Shown: one piece after another, positions 50,733-64,000 of the stretch
Position numbering within the stretch: position 1 is the first letter of the stretch
How the letters are laid out: each line of letters starts with the position of its first letter
DNA from: Panulirus ornatus
Lineage: Eukaryota; Arthropoda; Malacostraca; Decapoda; Palinuridae
NCBI RefSeq assembly: GCF_036320965.1
Contig: NC_092262.1
Location: 2,554,726-2,618,725, forward strand
Reading direction: 5' to 3'
DNA length: 64,000 bases
The notes under the pieces: generated by a model
What the model was told of the DNA's origin: nothing
The model's input: only the letters and a program-made list of their open reading frames with translations
Database searches by the model: none
Position numbers and translations under genes: made by a program

Positions 50733-50811
<79 letters not shown>
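50733..50811. repeat. (AT)n microsatellite
   Basis: TA array between the RT of minus-strand copy V and the linker of plus-strand copy W: head-to-head junction of two coding interiors. Confidence 0.97.
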
Positions 50812-50816
<5 letters not shown>

Positions 50817-51252
50817 GCGTAAGACAAGGGAGCAAATGGGAACTTCAGTTAAGGGCGCAAATGGGGAGGTGATAACAAGTAGTGGTGATGTGAGAAGGAG
50901 ATGGAGTGAGTATTTTGAAGGTTTGTTGAATGTGTTTGATGATAGAGTGGCAGATATAGGGTGTTTTGGTCGAGGTGGTGTGAAAAGTGAGAGGGTTAGG
51001 GAAAATGATTTGGTAAACAGGGAAGAGGTAGTGAAAGCTTTGCGGAAGATGAAAGCCGGCAAGGCAGAAGGTTTGGATGGTATTGCGGTGGAATTTATTA
51101 AAAAAGGGGGTGACTGTATTGTTGACTGGTTGGTAAGGTTATTTAATGTATGTATGACTCATGGTGAGGTGCCTGAGGATTGGCGGAATGCGTGTATAGT
51201 GCCATTGTACAAAGGCAAAGGGGATAAGAGTGAGTGCTCAAATTACAGAGGT
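50812..51252 (+). mobile_element. LINE-R copy W, linker end and RT start
   Basis: Open plus-strand segment starting at [19 protein letters not shown], then [37 protein letters not shown] and KGKGDKSECSNYRGI, ending at a 16-bp TA stretch. Only this 440-bp interior piece is present. Confidence 0.9.
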
Positions 51253-51268
51253 ATATATATATATATAT
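51253..51268. repeat. Short (TA)n at an orientation switch
   Basis: About 16 bp of TA only. Plus-strand RT (copy W) stops and minus-strand RT (copy X) starts within nearby codons of the same domain. Confidence 0.85.
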
Positions 51269-52867
51269 TCTTCAAATCAAACACCTGATCCACACATCCT
51301 CTACCACTTCTGAAACCCCACTGCTCTTCCCCAATCTGATGCTCTGTACATGCCTTCCCCCTCTCAATCAATACCCTCCCATATATTTTACCAGGAATAC
51401 TCAACAAACTTATACCTCTGTAATTTGAGCACTCACTCTTATCCCCTTTGCCTTTGTACAATGGCACTATGCACGCATTCCGCCAATCCTCAGGCACCTC
51501 ACCATGAGTCATACATATATTAAATAACCTTACCAACCAGTCAACAATGTAGTCACCCCCTTTTTTAATAGATTCCACTACATTACCATCCAAACCTGCT
51601 GCCTTGCCTGCTTTCATCTTCCGCAAAGCTTTTACTACCCTTCTCTGTTTACCAAATCATTTTCCCTAACCCTCTCACTTTGCAAACCACCTCGACCAAA
51701 ACACCCTATATCTGCCACTCTATCATCAAACACATTCAACAAACATTCAAAATACTCACTCCATCTCCTTCTCACATCACCACTACTTGTTATCACCTCC
51801 CCATTAGCGCCCTTTACAAAAGTTCCCTATTTGCTCCCTTGTCTTACGCACTTTATTTACCTCCTTCCAGAACATCTTTTGCGCAATCCATCACTGATTC
51901 CCTGAATACATCCCATTCCTCACCCACTCCCACTACTTCCATTATTCTCACCTTTTTCCATTTTGTACTCAGTCTCTCCTGGTACTTCCTCACACAAGTC
52001 TCCTTCCCAAGCTCACTTACTCTCACCACCCTCTTCACCCCAACATTCACTCTTCTTTTCTGAAAACCCATACAAATCTTCACCTTAGCCTCCACAAGAT
52101 AATGATCAGACATCCCTCCAGTTGCACCTCTCAGCACATTAACATTCAAAAGTCTCTCTTTCGCGCGCCTGTCGATTAACACGTAATCCAATAACGCTCT
52201 CTGGCCATCTCTTCCACTTACATACGTATACTTATGTATATCACGCTTTTTAAACCAGGTATTCCCAATCACCAGTCCTTTTTCAGCACCTAAATCTACA
52301 AGCTCTTCACCATTTCCATTTTCGACACTGAACACCCCATGTATACCAATTATTCCCTCAACTGCCACATTAGTCACTTTGCATTCAAATCACCCATCAC
52401 TATAACCCGGTCTTGTGCATCAAAACCACTAACACACTCATTCAGCTGCTCCCAAAACACTTGCCTCTCATGATCTTTCTTCTCATGCCCAGGTGCATAT
52501 GCACCAATAATCACCCATCTCTCTCCATCAACTTTCAGTTTTACCCATATTAATCGAGAATTTACTTTCTTACATTCTATCACATACTCCCACAACTCCT
52601 GTTTCAGGAGTACTGCAACTCCTTCCCTTGCTCTTGTCCTCTCACTAACCCCTGACTTTACTCCCAAGACATTCCCAAACCACTCTTCCCCTTTACCCTT
52701 CAGCTTCGTTTCACTCAGAGCCAAAACATCCAGGTTCCTTTCCTCAAACATACTACCTATCTCTCCTTTTGTCACATCTTGGTTACATCCACACACATTT
52801 AGACACCCCAATTAGAGTCTACGAGGCGGATGAGCACTCCCCGCGTGACTCCTTCTGTTTCCCATTT
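51269..52867 (-). mobile_element. LINE-R copy X, 5' half with linker deletion
   Basis: Minus strand: early RT (KMKAGKAAGLDGNVVES, KGKGDKSECSNYRGISLLS, EEQWGFRSGRG), linker with about 300 bp deleted near 51880 (ccagaacatctttt joined to gcgcaatccatc), and EN with NVCGCNQDVTKGE, VLALSETKLKGKG, IIGAYAPGHE, VMGDLNAK and GGMSDHYLVE. A 1-base shift lies at about 52375. It stops at the EN start (tttcccatttt), where plus-strand copy Y begins. Confidence 0.9.
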
Positions 52868-55950
<3,083 letters not shown>

Positions 55951-55960
55951 GACGAATTTA

Positions 55961-56922
55961 TTTCTTTTTTTTTTATTATACTTTGTCGCTGTCTCCCGCG
56001 TTTGCGAGGTAGCGCAAGGAAACAGACAAAGAAACGGCCCAACCCCCCCCCCCCATACACACGCACATACACACGTCCACACACGCAAATATACATACCT
56101 ACACAGCTTTCCATGGTTTACCCCAGACGCTTCACATGCCTTGATTCAATCCACTGACAGCACGTCAACCCCGGTATACCACATCGCTCCAATTCACTCT
56201 ATTCCTTGCCCTCCTTTCACCCTCCTGCATGTTCAGGCCCCGATCACACAAAATCTTTTTCACTCCATCTTTCCACCTCCAATTTGGTCTCCCTCTTCTC
56301 CTCGTTCCCTCCACCTCCGACACATATATCCTCTTGGTCAATCTTTCCTCACTCATTCTCTCCATGTGCCCAAACCACTTCAAAACACCCTCTTCTGCTC
56401 TCTCAACCACGCTCTTTTTATTTCCACACATCTCTCTTACCCTTACGTTACTCACTCGATCAAACCACCTCACACCACACATTGTCCTCAAACATCTCAT
56501 TTCCAGCACATCCATCCTCCTGCGCACAACTCTATCCATAGCCCACGCCTCGCAACCATACAACATTGTTGGAACCACTATTCCTTCAAACATACCCATT
56601 TTTGCTTTCCGAGATAATGTTCTCGACTTCCACACATTTTTCAAGGCCCCCAGAATTTTTGCCCCCTCCCCCACCCTATGATCCACTTCCGCTTCCATGG
56701 TTCCATCCGCTGCCAGATCCACTCCCAGATATCTAAAACACTTCACTTCCTCCAGTTTTTCTCCATTCAAACTCACCTCCCAATTGACTTGACCCTCAAC
56801 CCTACTGTACCTAATAACCTTGCTCTTATTCACATTTACTCTTAACTTTCTTCTTCCACACACTTTACCAAACTCAGTCACCAGCTTCTGCAGTTTCTCA
56901 CATGAATCAGCCACCAGCTGAT
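55961..56922 (-). mobile_element. LINE-R copy Z, young, cleanly bounded insertion
   Basis: T-rich tail at 55961-55976, hairpin, short 3' UTR, C-terminal domain and RT up to motif C, where it stops right after the ADS codons (caccagc, 56919). The frame from 56914 to 56165 is open for 249 residues and ends VVYRG-TGA. Both flanks are non-LINE DNA and contain acgaattta (55952-55960 left; 56925-56933 and 56933-56941 right), a plausible target-site duplication. Confidence 0.93.
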
Positions 56923-56941
56923 TTACGAATTTACGAATTTA

Positions 56942-57457
56942 CGAAGATATTTTGGATTTTCTCCTGTCTTGTCCTCAATGTTCTTTAGAAAATATCTGTT
57001 TCTCCTTTCATATCCTGCTACACTTCTTCCTTGCTCTCTTAAGTATTGCATAGGCTAGCTGGCTAAAGTGTCGCTTATATCTCTTCCACTGCACTCTTCA
57101 AAGCTCCCTTTTTTATAATACCTTCGATGAAACGATTTTTCTCTCTGTAGGAAAGGCTAGAGATTCCCACTCCTTCATTGTAAATGTCTCAGAATCTTTC
57201 ACCGCAAGACCGTCATTCCTGGATACTGAACTCCATCTTCTTGTTCTCTTAAAGCAGGCAGCACGGTTTAGTCAATGTAAGAGACAAAAAATCCCGAACA
57301 ATTAGAGCTGTGCCTCAGATAATCTGTTTTCATTTTCTCTTACATTTACATTAATTAACATATCAAGATATTCTTTCTCCGTCTTTTGGCGCCCCCAAGA
57401 AATTCGTCTCGGAGAACCGCCCGGTCAGCCCAGGACTTGACTCAGCACTGCCTAAGG
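56942..57457. other. Unique-looking DNA, nothing recognised
   Basis: About 500 bp with no credible coding potential. It ends at a hAT-like terminus. Confidence 0.65.
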
Positions 57458-58234
57458 CAATGTTTTTCAAACATTTTTTTTATTGCGACCCAATCTGATT
57501 AAACGTCTGTTGTACCTTTCTCCTTCCGGTATGAAAACTTATTACCAATAAATACATACATGTACACCTACACACATTCAAACATATGCATACATATATG
57601 GATTCAAAATAATTGTATAAGTTGAAAGTGTGCTAATGTAAATTGTATCGATACAGATATCATTACAAAATATGTAGAACTACTGTGTAAATTGCAACAA
57701 GCAGAGAAAAATAGTATGGAGTTACCAGTTCAGTGTACGCGCCTGGTGTGCCTGCTTGTTACTAGTTATATTGGCCTAGTCTCGTTTGCAGGAGGATAAC
57801 ACCACACACATGTCAGCTGTAGGATTGAGTCGGTTTATTTGTTTGTTTTTAAGCTTTGTCAAGATTTAGAATGTAGCTTCACACAAGCGCATAGATGTTA
57901 AAGGTATCAAAATCAAGATACTTTCCTAACTGAAATGTAGATATTACTTGGAAACACTTATTCAAAATGATGACAGAGATAATGTCTTGTGCCTGATTCT
58001 TGATGATGTATCACTTGTCAGATGAAGAAGCTCATTTTCTTGATTAGTAGTTAGGTTTAGCCCGACAGCAGTCTCTGGTCTTTCAAAAGCGTAAGGATCT
58101 TTTACCTAGTGCTTTTCCCTCACATCTTGTAATTTTTCTTAAGCAAAATACTGTTCAAATTTCGCCAACAAAAAAGGAAGGTGTAGCTGTATATAGCACA
58201 TAATTTTCTTCAGATTTTCTTCACTGATGCTGAT
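57458..58234 (-). mobile_element. hAT-family element remnant with transposase C-terminus
   Basis: The minus strand shows a decayed hAT transposase C-terminal (dimerisation) region. From about 58190 downward: EEKL..VREKH.VKDPYAFERPE, NLTTNQENELLHL, HKTLSLSSF, then MRLCEATF.ILTKLK (57852-57905), the counterpart of the LCESGFSALT..K motif, and NRLNPTADM followed by SNKQAHQAR, where SKQAHPSH is common. Stop codons interrupt it. The sequence caatgtttttcaaac..ttattgcgacccaa at 57458-57490 looks like the 3' terminal inverted repeat. Zinc finger and catalytic region are absent: replaced at 58235 by a LINE-R piece. Family is recognised from memory of ZBED5/FAM200-like proteins. Confidence 0.75.
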
Positions 58235-58782
58235 TTCTGGAAAATGTATAAAAGAAAGAGGCAGGAGGTCAAGAAAAAGGCGAAAAAGGTGAAAAAGAGG
58301 GCAAATGGGAGTTGGGGTGAAATAACATCATTAAATTTTGGGAGAATAAAAGGATGTTTTGTAAATAGGTACATAAAAAGCGTAAGACAAGCGAACAAAT
58401 GGGAATATCGGTGAAGGAGCTAATGGGGTGGTAATAACAAGTAGTGGTGATGTGAGAAGGAGATGGAGTGAGTATTCTGAAGGTTTGTTGAATGTGTTAG
58501 ATGATAGAGTGGCAGATATAAGGTGTTTTGGTCGAGGTGGTTTGCGATGTGAGAGGGTCAGGGAGAATGGTTTGGTAAGCAGAGAAGAGGTAGTGAATGC
58601 TTTTGTGGATGATGAAAGCCGGCAAGGCGACGGGTTTGGATGGCATTGCAGTGATATTTATTAAACAGGAGGTGACTGTGTTGTTGACTGGTTGGTGAGA
58701 ATATTCAATGTATGTATGGCTCATGGTGAAGTGCCTGAGGATTGGCGGAATGCATGCATAGTGTAATTGTACAAAGGCAAAG
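58235..58782 (+). mobile_element. LINE-R linker/RT-start fragment (decayed)
   Basis: Plus-strand fragment: linker start (MYKRKRQEVKKK), [25 protein letters not shown], then AGKATGFGWH and ..GEVPEDWRNACIV. It ends at tgtacaaaggcaaag, where the Penelope-like piece begins. Several frameshifts and a TAA in place of the CCA Pro codon (gtgtaattg for gtgccattg). Confidence 0.87.
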
Positions 58783-59475
58783 CCCAAACCTCCCATTGAC
58801 ACCAAGAATCTTTCAGTTCTCCCTTTTAATTATAGTTTTACTTTACTTCACATGTTGCCTAAATACTTTAATGTAAATGTTGCCTTCAGCAAGAATGATA
58901 CTATAAAGAATACCTTAATCAGGAACTCACCAGAGAATTCTCCTGGGTGCATCTATAAACTGCCATGTGGAAATTGTGGTATGTTTTATGTCGGGCAGAC
59001 TGGTAAGGATCTTTCTGTTAGACTTAAGCAATATATATATAGTATAAGAACGAGTCAAGAATCAAATGCCTTGTTTAATCACTATAGAAACTATAATCAT
59101 TGTATTGACTGGACTAATGACACCTCAGTCATCAACTCTAACACCGGCACCATGAGAAACATCACTGAATCTTCTATTATGAAATACAGAAAGAATTATA
59201 ATCTCAATATTAGTGAAGGTCTATATGAATTGGATAACTTTATTGTTGATAAGATTTGTAAACAATTCACCTTCTTGTCCACATAATAGTTCATGATACG
59301 CTCGCTGTCTGTCTTGGACAATCGCATGTTTACCAAATGGCGTCTTTGCTACGTCTCATCGTTGTACATCAAATGACTGTTATATTTCTCTTTTGTGTCT
59401 CCCCTGATGGTGTGATCATTACATGAAAGTGCACTTGGGAACTTATCGTGTTTCGTTTTCCTCGTGGACTCATAG
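58783..59475 (+). mobile_element. Penelope-like element 3' end
   Basis: Open reading from about 58783 (KPPIDTKNLSVLPFNYSFT) through a GIY-YIG domain to a stop at 59284-59286, then a 3' UTR-like region to about 59475 with tgtgtctcccctgatggtgtgatc and cgtggactcataggaatat. I associate these with Penelope-like element ends in arthropods (memory). 5'-truncated: the RT domain is missing and the left edge abuts a LINE-R fragment. Confidence 0.85.
58852..59286 (+). CDS. GIY-YIG endonuclease domain of a Penelope-like element
   Basis: A 144-residue open frame, not interrupted by stops. It shows GCIYKLPCGNCGMFYVGQTG (GIY-YIG core with the CxxC of the zinc-binding CCHH motif), then DLSVRLKQY (catalytic Arg in RL; the residue usually His after RLxx is Tyr here), ALFNHYRNYNHCIDW (the paired histidines), and NITESSIMKY containing the catalytic-position Glu. 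In intact elements this nuclease nicks target DNA for reverse transcription by the attached RT. The frame is open upstream of the Met to at least 58783, so the Met is not the true start; the protein lacks its RT half. Probably inactive, but the domain is well preserved compared with the LINE copies around it. Confidence 0.87.
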   Translation: MLPKYFNVNVAFSKNDTIKNTLIRNSPENSPGCIYKLPCGNCGMFYVGQTGKDLSVRLKQYIYSIRTSQESNALFNHYRNYNHCIDWTNDTSVINSNTGTMRNITESSIMKYRKNYNLNISEGLYELDNFIVDKICKQFTFLST

Positions 59476-60829
59476 GAATATATATCAATATATGCACAAA
59501 TAACCGAACAAAACGACATATATACAGTTATCAATATACTTTTCTATGATCTCTAATTTTCTCTGTTCTGGGTTGCAATTGGATGGGTGCTCAAACACTA
59601 GTTACCCAAAAATCATCTATCTTATTCAGTCATGCTTTAAGAATATACAAAAAACGAATAAAGAAAAAATAGTGAAACCAGCATTATAATATTACATATA
59701 AAATGTAAACGTAAATAATTTGAAAATAAGAAGCAATCACAGTGTATAGACCGTAAAAGTGAGGAAGAAAAGTATGAGCCAAAAAGATCAACAAGATCAT
59801 GAAGGGTAGTATATGCAATAATCTAAAGTCCACTTCTAGGTAAGGCATTAATTCAAACATGAAATGGTTAATGAATGGGAAAAAGAAGAAACTATACAGA
59901 GTATTTCCAGTAGAATTCTATACAAAATGCGGTGAACTGTTTTTCTATGTTATATGCTCTGGTTTAACCCAAAATATGGTGCTTATGCTAGAAGTTTTCT
60001 GCGTTTAACATAGGCTTGGTCGCTTTTGTTTGTTGTGTGCTTTGGTTTAAAGCTGACCAGGGTGCATTGTTGGTGGCATTTTATGATTTAACACGCAGTT
60101 TTGGTTAACAGGGCACTGGGAGTCTTGTTATTGATATTTCATGGTCTAACACGAAATATTATACTTTGTTAGTAGTGTACTAAGGTTTAAGGACGTGTTA
60201 GAAGTATTTTGTTAGTGGTATCCTGCGGTTTGAGACTAGTCAGGGTGCACTTGGAGGATGCTCTTTCTCCGGGGCACATGCATAGGCAGACATTGTATAA
60301 CTTCCCGATAGGAGAAGAGAGGTTTCTAGAAAGTAAGGTTAGTGGGAAGCCCATTAAATAAAATGCAAAAGAACATCTGTTGTAACCTTGGCTATGAACA
60401 TCTGCTTCAGCCTCGCCGATAATGTTGTAAGATAAGACGCACTTCGGAGCTAGACGTTCTTTACACAAATCTACGCCACAGTTCCTCTACCTAGACGGAC
60501 CATCGTGCCATAGTATAAGAAAATATTTCATTCGATATCATCATTATTCTCACTTATTATCATTACTATCAACTCCTTTGTATCTCATCAAAATGGGACT
60601 ACCGGTCTGGTTCTCCCATCTCCTTACATGCACATACACCCATTCAAATCTTCCTTATCTTCTTCCCATAAGTTATATTGCCTTTTCTTGTCTGCGCAAT
60701 TATTTCTAAGAATACTCTGATACAGTCCGACAAATCTATGGCCCCTAGTGCTATGAACCTCCGAGTTCCCGTTCGACTGTACTGCCAATGGGAGGGAGGG
60801 CTCAGACAATAGTAGTACCAGCCCTAGCC
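59476..60829. other. Unique-looking DNA, nothing recognised
   Basis: About 1.35 kb of AT-rich sequence. Short open frames (for example 60187-60468 and 60624-60833, minus) show no motif I recognise, and nothing supports them as genes. The region 59940-60240 repeats themes such as ggtttaa..g..gt and attttatg, but not as a clean tandem repeat. Confidence 0.6.
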
Positions 60830-62520
60830 ACAACCTTTCCCTCCATATTAGATCCTTCCCGTCTTTTCTTTCACTGTACTAACATTTGCTGCCTTTCTAG
60901 TGATCTATATCATGTTGAACACCATCTCTTTGGTACCTTTCCTAATTTCTTACTTATCTCCGGGACTCAACATTCTAATGAAGTTCTTACTAAGCACTTT
61001 TTCATATTCACCGATAATTTTTTTGCTATCCTAAGTCTGCATATTTTACATTTTTCTTGGACTACCTAAACTACCATGACGACTTGACATCATCTTACCT
61101 GCAAGCATAGATCCTCTATCTAGGGGAGTTCAATGCTCGATTTTGGAAATGATTGAACTCTTTCCATACGGATGTTATGGAGAAGAAAGCCCTCACGTTC
61201 TCCCTTCTTAGTGCCATAGAACAAATTATCACCCACCATTCCCATATTGCTAATAGCTAATCTCGTCCCCAATTGGTTCTTCTGACCACAATCTCATAAA
61301 TATGCCTATTTCAAAGGCACCTTTCCCTTCAGCAGCCCCTTGTAAACGTAGATACTGACACCTCAACAAACCTGACTGGAATAGCTTAGGAAAACTCTTC
61401 TTTAACTTTCCCTGGGTAAATTACTGTCTCTTATGTGGTGATACTTTTTTTCTCCGCCTAACGCATTCCAATTATCATTGTTGCACGAATGGAAATATGA
61501 ATTCCTCTACTTTTAGTCCATGGTTCAGCCATTCCTGTTCTGCGATCAATCAGGCAAGGGATCAGGCATAGCGGGCTTCGAAAAGCTAGTTTTTCTCCAC
61601 CACCCATGCAGAATTTATCATTGCACGTAATCATTGCAAGTATGTTATCTCATAGGTAAAGCGTTCCTTTATTCAGAGGAAGTAAGTTAACCTTTCCTCT
61701 TTGTCTACTGGTGGATATTTCTGGTTTTTAGCTAAAGGCATTGCTAACAACCTCTGTAACTCTGCCTTTCCTGCTCTCTCCCGTACCCAAAGCAACGCTC
61801 TTTGATTCTCATTTCTTCCTTAACTGTAAATTGGATGACTTTATAATTTCTTCTCCCTGATCCTCTCACTAAACCTCTGCTCCTCCTCGTTATCCGCATT
61901 GGAACTATCCAAAAAGCGTCTTATACTCTGGAAAAAAGGAAGTCTTATGGACCTGATGGCTTCCATCCCAAAGTACTGAAAGAGTGTGCCTCCGAACTTG
62001 AACCTATGCTTGATCGTCCGTTCCTTCTCTAGTTAAAACTAGTATTTTTCTTCTTCTTGAAAGCATTCTTTGGTAGCTGGCATCTTTAAGAAAGGAGACC
62101 ATTCTAACCCCTTGAAAGGTCATCCGGTTTCTTTGACATCTAATATTCCAAAGTTTGAATCCCGCCTAAACTCCCATATCCTCATGCATCTTGAGTCTCA
62201 CAGTCTTCTCCCGAGCTCACATCGACGTGCTTTCCGCAACGCGAGATTAATTGGTGATATGTTCTCATATGTCACTAGCGTCTGGTTATCATCCTGAAAA
62301 ATGATGGGGAGTCATATGTAGCTGTCCATGATATATCGAAAGCTTTTAACAAGAAGGGGCATCGCTAAGATGCCATCTTTTGTCTTCCCTTCTTCACTTT
62401 GTTTCATCATATGTAGTTTCCTCTCAGTCCGATCTATCTCCGTGGTTGTTAATAGCTCAATGTCTTACCCTCTTTTTCATCAATAGCAATGTCTCTCAAG
62501 TTTCTCTTCTGCATCGCTAT
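60830..62520 (+). mobile_element. Decayed LINE of a second clade (Jockey/I-like)
   Basis: Plus-strand relics in shifting frames. EN start: NICCLSSDLYHVEHHLFGT (about 60885). EN end: SPIGSSDHNLINMP (about 61270), the SDH motif. Linker: FNFPWVNYC, NSSTFSPWFSHSCSAINQARDQA, IARNHCKYV. RT: KRKSYGPDGFHPKVLKECAS (about 61940), then KKGDHSNPLKGHPVSLTSNI, KFESRLNSHILMHLESHSLL, RRAFRNARLIGDMFSYVTSV (62070-62290) and a motif A trace (DISKAFNKKGH, about 62330). Distinct from LINE-R: it uses the GPDG and NYRPI-type motif layout. Riddled with stops and indels, so ancient. Ends near 62520 against LINE-R DNA. Confidence 0.8.
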
Positions 62521-62521
62521 A

Positions 62522-63545
62522 CCCTGCTTCAGCGAGGCAACGCCAGGAACACGGACAAAAAGGCCACATTTGCTCACACTCAGTCTGTAGCAGTCACGTG
62601 TAATGCACCGAAACCACAGCTCCCTAACCACATCCAGGCCCCACACTCCTTTTCATGGTTTACTCCAAACGCTTCACATACCCTGGGTCATAACCTTGAC
62701 AGTACGTTGACCACGGTATAACACATCTTTCCAATTCACTCTGTTCCTTGCACGCCAATCACCCTCCTGTATGTTCCGGCCCCGATCACTCGTAATCTTT
62801 TTCACTTCATCGTTCCACCTCCTATTTCGTCTCCACTTCTCCTTGCTCCCTCCACCTCTAACACATATCCTCTCATATCTTCACTCATTCTCTCCATATG
62901 TTGAAACCACTTCAACACACTGTTCTGCTCTCTTAAACATACTCTTTTTATATCCACACATCTCTCTTACCCTTACATTACTTACTCCATCAAACCACCT
63001 CACACCACATATTGTCCTCAGACATTTCATTTCCAACACATCCACCCTCCTCCGTACAACCACATCTATAGAGCATGCTTCGCAGCGATATAACATTGTT
63101 GAAACTACTATTCCTTCAAACATACCCATTTTTTGGTCTTAGAGACAGGGTTCTCTCCTTCCACACATTTTTCATCGCTCCCAGAACCTTCGCACCCTCC
63201 TCCACCCCGTGACTTACTTCCGCTTCCATGGTTCAATCCGCTACTGAGTCCACTCCCAGATATATAAACACTTCAGTTTCTCCAATTCTTTTCTATTCAA
63301 CATTACATCCCAGTAAACTTATCCCTCAACACTACCGAATCTAATAACGTTCCTCTTATTCGCATATACTCTTAACCTTCTCTTTAAACATGCTTTTCTA
63401 AACTCGGTCACCAACTTCTAAACTTTCTCACACGAATCAGCCACGAGATCTGTATCATCAGAGAACAATAACTAACTCACTTCCCAGGCCATTTCATCCC
63501 CAAAATATTGTATACAGGCCCCTCTCTCCGAACCTCTTGCATTTA
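62522..63545 (-). mobile_element. LINE-R copy AA, old, C-terminal part
   Basis: Minus strand: part of the long 3' UTR (ggccacatttgctcacactcagtctgtagc) at 62522-62650, then C-terminal domain ([36 protein letters not shown]) and degraded RT with a motif C remnant (ctgtatcatcagagaacaataac) near 63450. Strongly diverged with many indels. Cut at 63545. Confidence 0.85.
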
Positions 63546-63549
63546 CCTA

Positions 63550-64000
63550 CATTTACTACAGAAGCTTAATTTTGTTGAGTATTCCTGGGAAATTATATGG
63601 CAGGGTATTGATTGAGAGGGAGAAGTCATGTACATAGCATCAGAAGGGAGAAGAGCAGTGTGGTTTCTGAGGTAGTAGATGTGTGGATCAGGTGTTTGCT
63701 TTGAAGAATATATGTGAGAAATACTTACAAAACCAGATGGATTTGTATGTAGCATTTAAAGATCTGGATATGATAGGGTTAATACAGATGCTTTATAGAA
63801 GAGTTTAAGAGTATGCGGTGTGGGAGGTAAGTCGCTAAAAGCAGTAAAAAGTTTTTACCAATGATGTAAGACATGTGTACGAGTAGGGAAAGATGAGAGT
63901 GATTGGTTGCTAGCGAATATCAGTTTGAGGCCGGGGGTGTACGATGTCCCCGTTGTTGTTTGATTTGTTTATGAATGGAGTGGTTAGAGAGGTAAATGCA
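63550..64000 (+). mobile_element. LINE-R copy BB, RT fragment running off the window
   Basis: Plus strand: traces of [16 protein letters not shown], motif 2 (gagcagtgtggtttctgag), VCGSGVCFEEYM-type frameshifted codons, motif A (gtagcatttaaagatctgga), YGVGGKSLKAVKSFY, and motif B (gaatatcagtttgaggccgggggtgt). Heavily decayed; continues beyond base 64000. Confidence 0.85.

Noticed and set aside
60187..61069. Short frames in the unique and Jockey-like region as host genes (60187-60468, 60624-60833)
   Set aside because: No motif, no splice-consistent structure seen, lengths as expected by chance; 60788-61069 is explained by LINE EN remnants.

Overview
The window is repeat-dense eukaryotic DNA with no intact host gene that I can recognise. 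Most of it consists of copies of one LINE family: an APE-type endonuclease (EN), a linker, a reverse transcriptase (RT) and a characteristic C-terminal tail domain. I call this family LINE-R; it looks RTE-like. The copies lie in both orientations, are nested, truncated and chimeric, and are separated by very long (AT)n arrays. The combination of this LINE family, Penelope-like element pieces with a GIY-YIG domain, hAT remnants and extreme AT microsatellites suggests a decapod crustacean, possibly a spiny lobster. That assignment is inference from memory, not a search result.

Layout. 1-5.5 kb: LINE-R copies A (-) and B (+), plus two Penelope-like RT fragments, each directly behind a LINE-R 3' tail. 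5.5-20 kb: old copies C (+), D (-), G (-) and H (-); copy E (+), which is interrupted by a nested younger copy F (-); and young copy I (-). 20-24.8 kb: a 450-bp ATT array, old copy J (-), and the near full-length copy K (-), whose 5' end is at about 24800. 23042-40485: a head-to-tail segmental duplication of about 9 kb. Each unit carries the 5' half of K, a decayed SR splicing-factor sequence and LINE-R fragments L, M and N. 40.5-54.6 kb: LINE-R copies N', O, P, R, S, T, U, V, W, X and Y, with tandem duplications and (AT)n or (CT)n junctions. 54.6-59.5 kb: a SINE-like element, unique DNA, a cleanly bounded young insertion Z, a hAT transposase remnant, and a Penelope-like 3' end with GIY-YIG nuclease. 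59.5-64 kb: unique DNA, a decayed LINE of a second clade (Jockey/I-like), and two further LINE-R fragments.

How the parts relate. LINE-R copies fall into two groups. Old copies have a long 3' UTR with an internal (AT)n and a longer C-terminus. Young copies have a short 3' UTR and a TGA in place of a CGA codon, which removes the last residues. Copy Y is intermediate: it has the TGA but still the long UTR. The SINE-like element at 54.6 kb resembles LINE-R at both ends, so it may be a LINE-R-derived non-autonomous partner. Every LINE-R coding region seen is broken by truncation, frameshift or stop codon, so no autonomous element is intact here. No tRNA, rRNA, CRISPR array, promoter or bacterial-type signal was found.
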